From contig OY986970.1 in assembly GCA_963920575.1 (NCBI GenBank), positions 883,001-947,000 on the forward strand: a DNA stretch of 64,000 nt. Reading direction: 5' to 3'. Below are positions 12,989 to 23,858 of the stretch, piece by piece (position 1 is the first letter of the stretch; every line of letters begins with the position of its first letter). This DNA is from Narthecium ossifragum. Its lineage: Eukaryota; Streptophyta; Magnoliopsida; Dioscoreales; Nartheciaceae. A program made the translations under genes and the position numbers. The notes beneath the pieces are model-generated. The model saw only the letters and a program-made list of their open reading frames with translations, searched no databases and was not told the DNA's origin.

Positions 12989-14927
12989 ATTCACTACTCA
13001 GATCAAACGACAGTAAGTCTAATTCTTTTCATGTTAGTTCCCAAGCTATGGTAGACATGACCTGCTGTTTCCACCCAGTGACTTCGATGTTCGATCACAA
13101 TAAATTCTTGGACTTAGTTATGCGGACCTGCCAGTAATTGGCACATTGTCTAAGCTAACAGAAATGATTGCAATTGATCTATCTACTATTGCGGATGTCT
13201 GACCAAAAGAAAAGGCTGAATCTGAGTCTTTAACTTTGTGGCATAATATTTGTTGTTTCACATTATACTCAATATACCTTTTCTTTCATTAAAAGATTCT
13301 CTGTACATTTCTTTAACTTCTAAACTCGTACCGAAGGAGGCTAATGAGATAGTGAGATGTTCTTATTAGCATTGTTCTCGGATTTAGTTTCTTGATTTAA
13401 TGAATGGAATATCTAACTTCATTTGATTTACTTTTATTGCAGACAAATTTGATTTGATCTAATTGTCAGCAACTTCTATCTGCACATCTCCAAGTCTTCT
13501 GTATCGGAAGCCAGATGGTTATGCTATTGTCTCGAGGGATCATAATCTAAACCCAAGTAAGTTGGACAGCTTCTGCATTGATTTTAAACTTGATCAACTA
13601 CGTGCTAGTGATCATATCGGGGCCAGGTCTTCCCATTAAAAGCTGAGCCCTTCTGATCTATGGGTCAAACAATGTGATGAGAATGAAATGATTCGCCATC
13701 AAATTAAACTCCAAAGATACTTAAATTATTCAAAATCTTATTTCAAAATAGGAATTTCTTTTGAACAGTATTTAAAGTTGAGCTATTTAACATATCGAAC
13801 TTTGGATTCAACGTTGCACATTTAACACCTTATATTTGTTTATTTTCTGTGCATTGTTAGCCCAATCTCCGAGGGTCAAAGTGAGCACCGTCCCTTGCGG
13901 TGGAAGCCAGTAGCTTGCATCTACCATCTAAATCCAGCAGCTGTATGACTGTATCGTTCTCACAGATTATCTAACATATTCTTGTGCATGTATATGACCT
14001 TTGAATGCGGAAATTAAGTAGGAGGCAACAATACGTTCTTTCCAATCAACTTTATATTACTTTGCTGCTAGTGTGAAGATTCGCTTGCGACTTCATTTGC
14101 TGAGAAGCAGGTACAGCTGCGGTTAAGAAGCTTTATAGACTTCAAGCCAGTTCTTTAGGTAGTCTACGAGCTCTTCATCATCGCCATCCCCGTGGTGATA
14201 ATCCTGAATCTTCTGAAAGAGTTCTAACGATGCTAAGTTCGCTACTAATGACTTCTCCCGGGATTGCATGTGAGTTGGCAACGAACCTTGAGACGTTTGT
14301 TGTACTTTAATACTGCTTTTGATTCCTCACAGATGGAGACTTTGAAAAACGATAATAGACTCTGTATTGCCATATCAAGTTATTCTTCGAGGTAAAATCT
14401 AGTGGTGTTCTTGATAAACTCGCTTTGAATTTTTTTTTCTGTGGGTGTTCCATCACGATCTGCTTGTAATCGAATTAATATAGAATTCATAAACTAAGAT
14501 TTTAGAGCTCAACAATTGAAAAATATGAAAGTATCATCTTCTGGAATCTAGATCAACCTCTTACGATTGGCACAGGTTGACTCATCCAAAAAAAAAATAG
14601 AAAATTATTTGCTTGCATGTGAGCTTCACGTTCTCAATGTCGTAAAATAGAAAGAAGGAAAGAGAGAGAACTCCGAATCCGAGACCTACTTCGACACCCA
14701 AATATCACCTTCCTCGCCTAATTACCAGCCACCATTCGAGGGCTTCCCATGTTACATCAAGCAGAAGAGTCACATTCTTGGTTCTCTTTACGAGCATTAA
14801 TTATTGTATGGTATATATGCAACCGAAAATTAAAGCGTTCGGCCATTTCCGGCGGCGCCGTTTAAGCTCGATTGGAGTTACTACTTGAAAACAGAACCCA
14901 AACAACGTCACCTGACGGAAAATGACG
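12989..14927. other. RTEL1 3' region and RTEL1-OFP intergenic space
   Basis: No protein-coding signal was found. Just after the RTEL1 stop there is a possible intron in the 3' untranslated region, with a GTAAGT donor at about 13013 and a TTGCAG acceptor ending at about 13441. The two genes point at each other (convergent), so this space should hold both terminators. Confidence 0.4.
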
Positions 14928-15641
14928 TCATGCAATGTCCCCCGGTATTCTCCTCCTCCTCCGCCTCCTCACCGACGTCACCTCCCGGATTGGCGCCGCG
15001 GCCGACCCCCGGAAGTTGGCCACGAGATCGGTGAAAGCCCGCAGGATGTGCTTGTGCACGGCTCGGTCGTTCAGCTCCAGGTAGCAGAAGAGCAACTCCT
15101 CCGTGAAGTCCCAATCCAACGGCTGCTTTGGATCCACGTGTCTCGCGTCCAGCATGTCCTGCATGGATTGCCGGAAGTCGTCGTACGGGTCCTTGGAGAA
15201 TGTGGTCACCGCCACCCCTCCTCCGGGCACTATCGGCCCCTCGTCGGACTCAGTGCTCGTCCTTGCCTCCTCCGCTAGCGACCCGGACGTCCCCGGCGAC
15301 ACGAAGAAGCGCCGCGTGGACCGGACGTCGTCCGGCGGGGGGTCGGTGAACCTTGGGGAGTCGCCCGAGGGCTCGCCGGAGCCGGAGTCGATGCAGAGTG
15401 ACCGGAAGTTCTCGAAGAGGAAGCGGTCGACGTCCTTGAGGGTTGCTGCGGCGCCCTGGTGGTAGTCAGCGTTGTCGCGGTCGAGGTCGAAGGATGGGGT
15501 CTTGGGATACTTGCAGGCGGACAAGATCCGGCTGGCAGCGGCAGACGGATAGCTCGGAGGGTGTCGAAGATTCAACGATGGCTTCTTGAGTTTAGAGATG
15601 TATATCTGGAGTGATTTCTGGATCCCCTTCTTCCTTCCCAT
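14928..15641 (-). CDS. OVATE family protein (plant transcriptional repressor)
   Basis: This is a single-exon gene of 237 aa. The N-terminus MGRKKGIQKSLQIYISKLKK is a basic start common in this family. The middle is Ser/Pro/Asp-rich and low in complexity. The OVATE domain lies at about 143-209 and includes FSKDPYDDFRQSMQDML, DWDFTEELLFCYLELND and HILRAFTDLV. OFPs act in the nucleus, repressing target genes by binding homeodomain (KNOX/BELL) partners and so shaping organ form and secondary walls. The tail carries seven arginines in a row (about 225-231), which is unusual and may act as a nuclear localisation signal. A TATA-like TATATATATAAAAC sits about 70 bp upstream of the ATG on the minus strand (15708-15721). 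The gene is far more GC-rich than its surroundings, as expected for many OFP genes. Which OFP subgroup it belongs to is not clear. Confidence 0.93.
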   Translation of the reverse strand: MGRKKGIQKSLQIYISKLKKPSLNLRHPPSYPSAAASRILSACKYPKTPSFDLDRDNADYHQGAAATLKDVDRFLFENFRSLCIDSGSGEPSGDSPRFTDPPPDDVRSTRRFFVSPGTSGSLAEEARTSTESDEGPIVPGGGVAVTTFSKDPYDDFRQSMQDMLDARHVDPKQPLDWDFTEELLFCYLELNDRAVHKHILRAFTDLVANFRGSAAAPIREVTSVRRRRRRRIPGDIA

Positions 15642-16838
15642 CTTCTATAGTAATGAAGAAAACAGTCACTAGTTAGAACTTAGAACACACCACACATAGA
15701 CCTCCAAGTTTTATATATATAGCTAGTGGGAGGGACCTATAAGTAAAATGAGAAAGCTAGAAGGACAAAGTTGAAATAGAAAATTTCATTTTGGTCCCTC
15801 TTCTTTCTTCTTAATTCAATGGTATTATGGTGAGGAGTTATGGGAAATTAATATATGGGGGTTGGTTGAGATGCAATCCCAAGGAGAGATATAGCTAGAT
15901 TTATGGCTTTAACAGTTTGAGTCATGCATACATGTGGATTAAATTGAGAGAGGAGTGCTTTTGTTAATATGTTCTTAATTGCGACATTTATTGGGGGAGG
16001 TTGATGCATATATAAATTGCATCAGTAAATGTAGAACTTCTCATCAGAAACCACCCCAAAACAGTTATATTTTTGAGTGATGTGACATAGATATAGAGTA
16101 ATATATATGTGTGATGCTGGAAGGTACATAAGCATGAGCATTTGGGTTGCTTTGAGGAGATTTGAAGTCGAGTGGGGGTTAATTTGTTTGCTACTGATTA
16201 ATATCTTCAGATGTATGCTTTGATCAAACTGGAAACAATGTTCTCATTAAGGAAATTTGTGTTACTAGTCTGCATCTCAACATCTTCTTCTGTTAAGTAT
16301 CATATACATATATCAGTACTGTTCGTTATTAATTGTTGCATAAATAGATAGGTTTCTTATTTAAGATTGTAACTTACAGCCAGATAAGATTACCCAAATT
16401 GAAAGATTTGAACTCCAAACAATAAATTAGGTTTCTAGACTAATTGATTAATGCTTATCTTTATATATATGTGTGTGTGTATGTCTACATGTGTGCATGT
16501 GTGTGTGTTTTCATAGTGGTGAGACTGTTGGCATTGAATTCTGCCAAATTTTTCCACAGAGTTGCATGTGATTAGACATGCATTCGCAATTAAAAGAAGC
16601 CATCAAGGGCCAACTCATCCCTGCAAAGAAGCTTAAAATAAAAGAAGCCATGTATATAAATGAAGTTCTTTCAAACGCTAAAGCTGGCTAGAATACACCC
16701 TATTTTAGAAACAAAACTAAGTACACAACTATAGTACGTACGTACGTAGTACATAGACAGATACGAAAGTAAGTAGAATAATTTTTGCCAAGAAACGTGC
16801 TGTAAATCTCTTCATCTCTTTCCTTTCAGAGATAGGAT
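15642..16838. other. OFP upstream region, no gene seen
   Basis: AT-rich DNA with a GT-rich microsatellite at about 16464-16509 and an ACGTACGTAC run near 16735-16750. No coding signal in either strand. Confidence 0.4.
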
Positions 16839-17021
16839 CTAATTATGAACAAGGTATGTGATGACAAGGGCTGCAAGCATAAGAATGTAAGCTATCACTT
16901 GATCGATCGTCTTTCCGTCAATCATCCGAGACAGTGCCATGGCTGCTTGTCCTTGATGAGCTGGTTGCATTAACCCGGACAAGAAGAAGGTCATCACGAA
17001 GAACACATCATACACGATCAT
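16839..17021 (-). CDS. Arabinogalactan-peptide-like protein, copy 1 (60 aa)
   Basis: This small secreted protein has the AG-peptide plan: an N-terminal hydrophobic signal (about 1-22, VFFVMTFFLSGLM), a short middle, and the family hallmark DGKTIDQVIAYILMLAALVI running into a C-terminal membrane segment that serves as a GPI-anchor signal. AG-peptides are extracellular, GPI-anchored glycopeptides. I start at the internal Met at 17021 because the two sister genes (18568-18747 and 39051-39230) begin at the same place relative to the signal. The longer frame up to 17120 adds 33 residues with no counterpart. The mature middle has no proline, so classical hydroxyproline glycosylation is doubtful. 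It lies at one end of an AG-peptide plus ALDH tandem array. Confidence 0.75.
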   Translation of the reverse strand: MIVYDVFFVMTFFLSGLMQPAHQGQAAMALSRMIDGKTIDQVIAYILMLAALVITYLVHN

Positions 17022-18567
17022 GGAATAATTCACGATCCTGATCAAAGGTACGTGGCTATAAGGTTTTGCTGCATGCCAACTAGAGAGAAGGTTTAGAACC
17101 CTAAAAACGGAGATCACCAAGGTAAAGATATATATGTATGTATAACTGGGATGGATCGATGGAGGGCTGGATATGTATAGGTGTATATATATAGAGCTAT
17201 ATAGGGAGGATGGCCGGAGCTGCTAACACTGATCATGATCACTTTTCTTATTTTCAACCATGAATTTTGTTTGGTTTAGAAGGATGACATCAGAGTTTTT
17301 TTCGCTGTTTGTTGAATCTATGAAGAGCTTAGCTTCGCCGAAAGCTGTCAACAGTGTTTAGACTTGAATTGGTCATAGAAAAATTGAGAAAAAATCTCAT
17401 CCAAATTGACATTGACATGCAAAACGCACGTTTATATATGATTGCTATAAAGAAATGTATCCTTGGGGGGAGGTTTGTGACAAATCGAATCATAGGACTT
17501 ATTACTTTGACGAACTAGTGATCCACTATGATTGACAATTTGAAAGAGTAGTGGTTTATATATATATATATATATATATATTCAAATTTAGCGAAAGAAC
17601 CCTTTTTGACTAATTCATGGCTGTTTTCGTGACATCTTTTCGTTCATAAAACCGTCGGTCGATTGCCTTGCAGTTCATCCATTGACTAAAACAGCGGCGA
17701 AGATTGAGAAATAAGACCTCCAATTCAAGGGTTTTTATCCAGTTAGCTAGTGGATAAAAACCAGAGGTACGTATATAAGAAGCTATAGTATATATGTGTG
17801 GCTAGCTAGCTTCTGATGATGGCCGCCATTTTTGATAGAGAAGAGTGCATGAGCTTTGAAGCCGTTTGTTGAATGTCTTCACTCCTTGATTTAGATCAAG
17901 AAGACGATGGCCAAGTTAACGAAAGTCTTGCTCAAATGCATTATTAGACTTATAAGTCTTGTAATTGTGTACTTTGGCCTTAATTAGTACTGGTAGATTA
18001 CATTGGAAACGTTTAAATCGATACAAGCTATCAGAAGAGATGGTGTCCGGAATCTGTATTCTCCTGGCAGAAACTATATATATAGCCGACTAGCTAGGCA
18101 GCACAGATGCGGGTACATGACACATGTACACATTACCCACGATACGGGACACTCTGATAGGGAAATTCTTGAAAAATTAGGATACGAAAACGACGATGAT
18201 ACGACAATATATTAATACATTTAATATATATTTAATATTATATTAAGTTTAAAATTTGAAATAAAAAATACATTCAAATTTCAAATTGATCATCTATGTC
18301 ATCTCTAAAAACCAAAAGATTGATGTTTAATAGCAATGTATTCATGTACATAAACATAAAGAAACTTCAAAAACAAATAACTTAAAAAAGTTTCTAACTT
18401 CTTAATCCAAGCAAAACCAGAAATTTTATGAAAATAAATAGTTGCTCTTTATTGACTGGTTTACAGATATTTCAGAATATTACAATTCCAATCTCTTTGA
18501 GAAAGTCTGCAACATTGATCACTAATTAAGAAGCTAAAAGAAAACAAGAAATTCCATGCATGAATGA
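17022..18567. other. Spacer between AG-peptide copies 1 and 2
   Basis: AT-rich spacer with a (TA)n tract at about 17560-17581. A region with GATACGGGACAC and AATTAGGATACGAAAACG near 18137-18200 resembles a common plant repeat but has no clear ends. No gene was seen. Confidence 0.35.
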
Positions 18568-18747
18568 TCAGCGGATGAGATACGTGACGAGTAGAGCTAC
18601 GAGCATGAGAATATAGGCGATCCCCTGATCGATCGCCTTGCCGTCAAACATCTTAGAGCGTGCCGCCGGTTCTCCATAGGCAAGTTGCATGAGCCCCGAG
18701 AAGAAGAATGTGACGAAGAGCAAAGCATACACTCTCATGGACACCAT
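18568..18747 (-). CDS. Arabinogalactan-peptide-like protein, copy 2 (59 aa)
   Basis: Read on the minus strand, this short frame starts MVSMRVYALLFVTFFFSG, has a signal peptide of about 25 residues, a roughly 12-residue core that includes GEPAARSKM, then DGKAIDQGIAYILMLVALLV and a terminal TYLIR. The C-terminal hydrophobic run preceded by a small-residue site fits GPI anchoring. It is clearly paralogous to the genes at 16839 and 39051, and it ends about 600 bp before the ALDH-A stop on the same strand. The core contains only one proline, where classical AG-peptides carry several Ala-Pro or Ser-Pro pairs. TATA-like ATATA runs lie about 100 bp upstream. Confidence 0.85.
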   Translation of the reverse strand: MVSMRVYALLFVTFFFSGLMQLAYGEPAARSKMFDGKAIDQGIAYILMLVALLVTYLIR

Positions 18748-19346
18748 TTTTATTTTCCAAGATCGATCGAGGACAGCAGCGAGAAGAATATATTTATAGA
18801 TGAATGTAGAGAAATGGAGGAACTCCTACTACAAAGAACAGAGGTCTATATATAATTATATATACGTACGTGTATATATCTATCTCTGTGTTTGAGAAGT
18901 GCTCTCTGAGATGGGATGAAGCCTTTGAAGGTTGATGCTGAGGTATATATAGCTAGCTTAGGGGTTGGCAGCACGTACAGCAGAGTCCTGAGTTTAATCG
19001 ACTTAATTAGTTTTTGGCCGTGTTGTTTGAATTGATGATCATGTGAACATTGAAGCCGTAACTTGACTGTCTCAACCTCCCAACTAGACTTCATATCATA
19101 ATGTGTCTCTCATAGCTACGAAACTTTCCAAAGCTAGCTAGCAAGAAGACTGGACTCAGTCCGCAGAACTAATTAAAATCAATGAATTGAAACAAGAAAA
19201 AATGCTAGACATGTAAAGCTAACAATATATATATATATATAGTTCATTCATATGGGCGCATAAATCTGCAAACATGAGTACATATATGATCACAACTAAG
19301 TCTAATGTCTCTTTATTGTTTTGAACAATTAAGGTGAATCATGATC

Positions 19347-21543
19347 TCATTTCCAAGGAGAAGAATAGATTGGAGTGACCACTGATTTGACTTGCAGATA
19401 CTTCTCCAGTCCGTGCATTCCCAACTCTTTTCCAAAGCCGCTCATCTTGTAGCCTCCAAACGGAACGTCTGAGTCGAAGGCAAGGTAACAGTTGATCCAA
19501 ATCAAGCCTGCGCGAATGGATCTCGAGACCAGGTTGGCTGTGTTGAGATCATTGGTCACAATCCCAGCTGCAAGGCCATATGCAGTGTTGTTGGCTCTCT
19601 CTATTGCCTCCTCCATTGTCCTGTAAGTAAAGCAGAGATCCAGTTTTTAGGCCTGAAGCTATGTCACTGCTTCCAGAGCTTCTATATACATATGCCATCA
19701 ATGGCTTTCTTAAAGTACGTTTAAAGTTAAAAAAGACCTCTCTGTGTGTGTTCTATCTTCCATAAATCCCTTTGATTACACTATCAGAATATGGGCTTAC
19801 TTGAATTTAATGAGGGACATCACAGGGCCAAATATTTCATCTTTAGAAATCAGCATGTCCTCCTGTCAAAAGGAAACAGTTATAATTTGCCTTATATTAA
19901 TTAAGCCTGTAGATATATATATATATATATATATATAGAAGTCATCCACTCATATTTTGTAGAGGATTGCTATATATGTAGGTTTACCTTGACATCAGTA
20001 AAGATCGTTGGCTCGATGTAGTAGCCCTTTTCGCCACAGCGTTTTCCTCCTGTTAGCAGAGTAGCCCCCTCTCTCTTACCATGCTCAATGTAACTAAGAA
20101 CTCTCTCAAATTGTACCTTATCAACCTGTATCCATGTGAAAGAGCTGTTACCTTTCTAGAAAATCTAAGAAACGAAGAGGCTTGGCATGGCACACCTACA
20201 ATAGGGTAATCATCTTTCAATTCATGTCCATATTATCACAAGCATCTAAATTATAAGGAGAGGAAAGACCTGAGGTCCTTGTTGTGACTGGGGATTAAAG
20301 GGGTCTCCAACCACCCAGCTCTTGGCCTTCTCAGCTGCCTTCTTCACAAACTCATCATAAATCCCCTCCTGAACATAGACACGTGATCCTGCCACACAAA
20401 TCTCCCCCTGAAACCAAGTTAATTGGAACAATAAATATTTCACCATTTATACATCTTACATGTAAAACACAGCTAATTTAACTCAAGAACAATGATGCTG
20501 AAGTTGGGAGAAAGGGGCAGGAAGTTGCCTTGTTGGTAAAAATGGCCAAATGGGAGAGCGTGACGGCCATGTCGACATCTGCATCGTCGAAAATAATAAG
20601 CGGCGACTTACCGCCTAGTTCGAGTGACACAGGCTTAAGATTACTCTTCGCTGCTGCCTCCATTATAAGTCTTCCAACTTCGGTAGAGCCCGTGAAACTA
20701 ATCTGCAATTAAACCATTATTATATATTTCCATGTCACGTCCCTTAACTTGATAGCATGGCATTAACAAATTAATACAGATAAATTGCAAAAACTTCTAC
20801 GCATTAATAATTATTTGATATCTGGAAACCTTATAACCAGCATATATATATACTTACTTTGTCGACATCCATGTGAGAGCTAAGGGCAACACCGGCGGTC
20901 GGACCAAATCCTGTGACCACGTTGATCACTCCATCCGGGATGCCAGCCTAATTCATACCAAACCAAAACAATGAATTACAGCAATAACTACTCCATAGAT
21001 GCATTGCTTCTAATTAGAACTACATATATTAATTAAGGGCATGCATTACTTGCTTAGCCAAGTTAGCACAAAAGAGGGCGGTGAGCGGAGTCTGCTCAGC
21101 CGGCTTGACGACCATGGTGCAGCCGGCGGCCAACGCCGGGCTGACCTTGAAGAAGAACGCGCCAAAAGGAAAGTTCCATGGTATGATGTGCCCGACCACT
21201 CCAATCGGCTCCTTCAATGTGTAGCCTTGGAAGTCACCCGAGAACTTCAGGGTCTCCCCGTGAATCTTATCGGCAGCACCGGCGTAGTACCGTAGAAGCC
21301 TAGCGCTAAGCGGTGCCTCTAAGGCTTTGCCCAAGGATAACAACTTTCCGGCGTCGAGGCTGTCCAATATTGCAAGCTCTTCGGCGTTTTCATCGACCAA
21401 GTCTGCAAACTTCATCATTATTCTCCCCCTCTCCTGTTCATCATGAGCAAAAGAGAAGTTACTTCAGCTCACACCATCAACCATCCACTCCAATGGAACA
21501 GTGTGATCTACTCTACTCTCACGTACAAGATATGTTTCTTTGA

Positions 21544-21577
<34 letters not shown>

Positions 21578-23428
21578 TTCAAACATGGAGGGCTCCATCC
21601 AAATATATAGCAAGAGCAACAAGAAGATAAGGAATCATGTATGCATGTATAGATACATATATTTTACGTACGTAGCCGGACATGCGAGGCCATTTGCCAT
21701 GGTCGAAGGCTTCTCTGGCAGCCTTGACTGCTAAGTCGATGTCCTCTTTGTCTCCCTCCGCCACCTCTGCAATCACTTCTCCATTGCGAGGATCAATGGT
21801 CTCGAATGTTTTGCCTGCAGCGAGATCCATTAGCCATTGTCAACTGAATTCCATGAAAATAGTTGCACTAATTCAATGCATGTATATATAGGCCAATAAT
21901 TAATTAAGCCAAGGATCCCAGAAAAAGAGCTCCTTTTTGTTGCCTGCGCCGGTTCTTATTAATTTATATAAATAAAGTTCTCAAAATTAGGTTCTTTTTC
22001 TATTATTCTACCTGTTTAAAAGAATATTAAATAGCTTTATTTGTCACATTTTTACTTGTGAAATTGGTTCGAGATGTCATTTCTATATTTCTCTTATATA
22101 AAATATAGGAGAAAATATAAAAATTGATAAATAAATAAATAATGAAGCCTGTTGTATGAACACGTCATCGTTTAACTTTTTTAATAAAGAGTTATATAAA
22201 ATAAGCACGATCCACCGGCTGCTTAAGAAAAACCAGTAATTAAATATCATAAAAGTCTTGATCAACATTAACTACTTATCAATAAAATTTGATGAAATAA
22301 ATGAAGCTTTGACTTTGCAAAGCAATCTTGTTATATTCATTAGTTTTAGAGATATTTACATATACGTCACTCTATTTATCATAATTACATATCTCCCACT
22401 AAATAGATGGAAATTCTCCCAAATATGCCACTGATTTTATATATACGAGTCTTGAATTGGAGGAGCTGCTGCTTGTAATAGCAAATCTCAGCAGTACGAG
22501 TGTACGACTGAGATTAAAAAGCAAAAAATAGATAAGAGAAAAGATCGGGAAAATTATTTATTACAGCTGCTTGTAATGCATGATCTGACGGCTGAAATTT
22601 GCCACATTTTGCGATTGCAGGCCTGCAGCCATTCTAACTGGGCCCAGCATTTTCGTGGCTGGATCACATCTGATAGATTGCAGGCCGGCCACTTTGACAA
22701 AGCATGCAGCATGCAATTCGTGTTAACAGGCATTAACAACTGTGTTCTGCAATAAAGAATAGACCACTAATTGGCCTCCAACTCCTAATATAAACTTAAG
22801 TTGCACTTAAGAGTATACCTCTTACCGTCTAGGGAGCATTATTTTATCTCTCTAGTCATCATTAGGCTTATCTAATCCAAATAAATAAATAGATAAATAA
22901 TGAGAAGGGTGTTGACCTAAATAAAGATGTCAGGTTATGGCTGGGGGCATTTAATTGGTGGCTATGTTCCCTTTTTTTCTCAAAAATATGTGATTTGTTA
23001 GATTGAAATAAGAGAATGTTGTGTTTGGTTGTGCCTTATGTTTGATTCTCAAGAATTTCCTTGATTTAGGACATATTTGGTTGGTGGAAGTGAAGCTCGG
23101 AGTCAGTTCATTTGGATTGAGTCCAACCAGTTCAGCTGTTTGGTTGATCCGAACTCAGTCAAATCATGTTTTGCATGGCAAGAGAAATTTAAACTGGACC
23201 ATCTAAAGATCCAAACAACAACAACAACCAACAAACCCATCTTCCAATATATATTCATATATAGACAACCATAAAATGATAAAGCTTAGAGAGATCAGTG
23301 AGAGTGAGAGAGAAGAAGCTATTACCAGAGACGGCGTCAATAAACTCCCCATTAATGAAGAGCTTTGTGAACTTGATCTCCGGTATCTTCACTGCATCAC
23401 CGGCTTCGCCGTTGGTGTGGCTCGCCAT
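19347..23428 (-). CDS. Aldehyde dehydrogenase, family 2 cytosolic type (copy A, intact)
   Basis: This NAD(P)-dependent enzyme oxidises aldehydes to acids. Its closest known plant relatives (ALDH2C4/REF1) convert coniferaldehyde and sinapaldehyde to ferulic and sinapic acid in the cytosol. Exons on the minus strand are 23326-23428, 21672-21814, 21050-21433, 20858-20947, 20529-20702, 20270-20407, 19988-20125, 19801-19862 and 19347-19620, giving 1506 bp and 501 aa. Catalytic residues fall exactly at standard ALDH2 numbers: N169 (WNFP), K192 (VKPAEQ), E268 (LELGG), C302 (GEIC) and E399 (EIFGP). No organelle signal is seen. Intron 5 uses a GC donor (AACAAG then GCAACT). The tunnel segment reads [10 protein letters not shown], unlike its sisters, and residues about 113-130 ([20 protein letters not shown]) also diverge. 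Intron 2 and intron 7 carry TA microsatellites. It looks functional. Confidence 0.95.
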
Positions 23429-23581
23429 CTAGAGGGAGAGAGAGAGAGAGAACGCTGTGAGGAGAGGGTGGCGTTGCCTCAATATATCGCAGGCGGCACA
23501 ACATCCAATTCCAAAGCTCCCATGGATGTTATTTTACTACAAGTGGCCACTTGGCAGCAATATAAATGTGAAATAATAGAT
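23429..23581 (-). promoter_or_regulatory. ALDH-A core promoter and CT-rich leader
   Basis: On the minus strand a CT repeat (23431-23452) runs up to the start codon as CTCTAG-ATG. Further upstream is a GATATATTGAGG TATA-like box (about 23479-23488) followed by GCAACGCCACCCTC. The same order (TATA-like box, CAACGCCACCCTC, CT repeat, TAGATG) occurs before copies B and C, so this block is conserved across the array. Confidence 0.6.
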
Positions 23582-23858
23582 TGTGATGATTGAACCTAAG
23601 GTGACGGTTGAAAAGTCCACTTAACCCCAAATCTTAAGCCGTTAGGGTGAGGGAGTATATAGTCTAACACGCCCCCTCACGTGTGACATGACTCTTCACA
23701 CGTGAATATTGAATTTAAGGAGCGACTGAGACGACTATTGGAGGGAGCAAGGTTTGAACCAAGACCTCTGCTCTGATACCATGTGAGACACTCTAACCAC
23801 TCAACTCAAAAGCTTAAGCCGTTAGGAGAGGGAGAGTTAATAGGTATATAGTCTAACA
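23582..23858 (-). mobile_element. TRIM-like miniature LTR retroelement beside the ALDH-A promoter
   Basis: On the minus strand two short direct repeats start TGTTAGACTATATAC, share CTAACGGCTTAAG and end in CACA (23782-23858, 77 bp; 23582-23669, 88 bp). Directly after the first is TGGTATCAGAGCA, the standard initiator-Met tRNA primer site of plant LTR retroelements. A G-rich tract (GTGAGGGGGCG) precedes the second repeat, as a polypurine tract should. There is no room for coding sequence, hence TRIM. The 5-bp target duplication is not evident and the repeats have diverged at their 3' halves. Confidence 0.65.

Noticed and set aside
16839..17120. A 93-residue version of AG-peptide copy 1
   Set aside because: The first 33 residues have no match in the two sister genes, and the signal peptide begins at the internal Met (17021).
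21041..21295. Plus-strand frames over ALDH exons (also 47031, 57055)
   Set aside because: They are antisense shadows of conserved ALDH exon 3.
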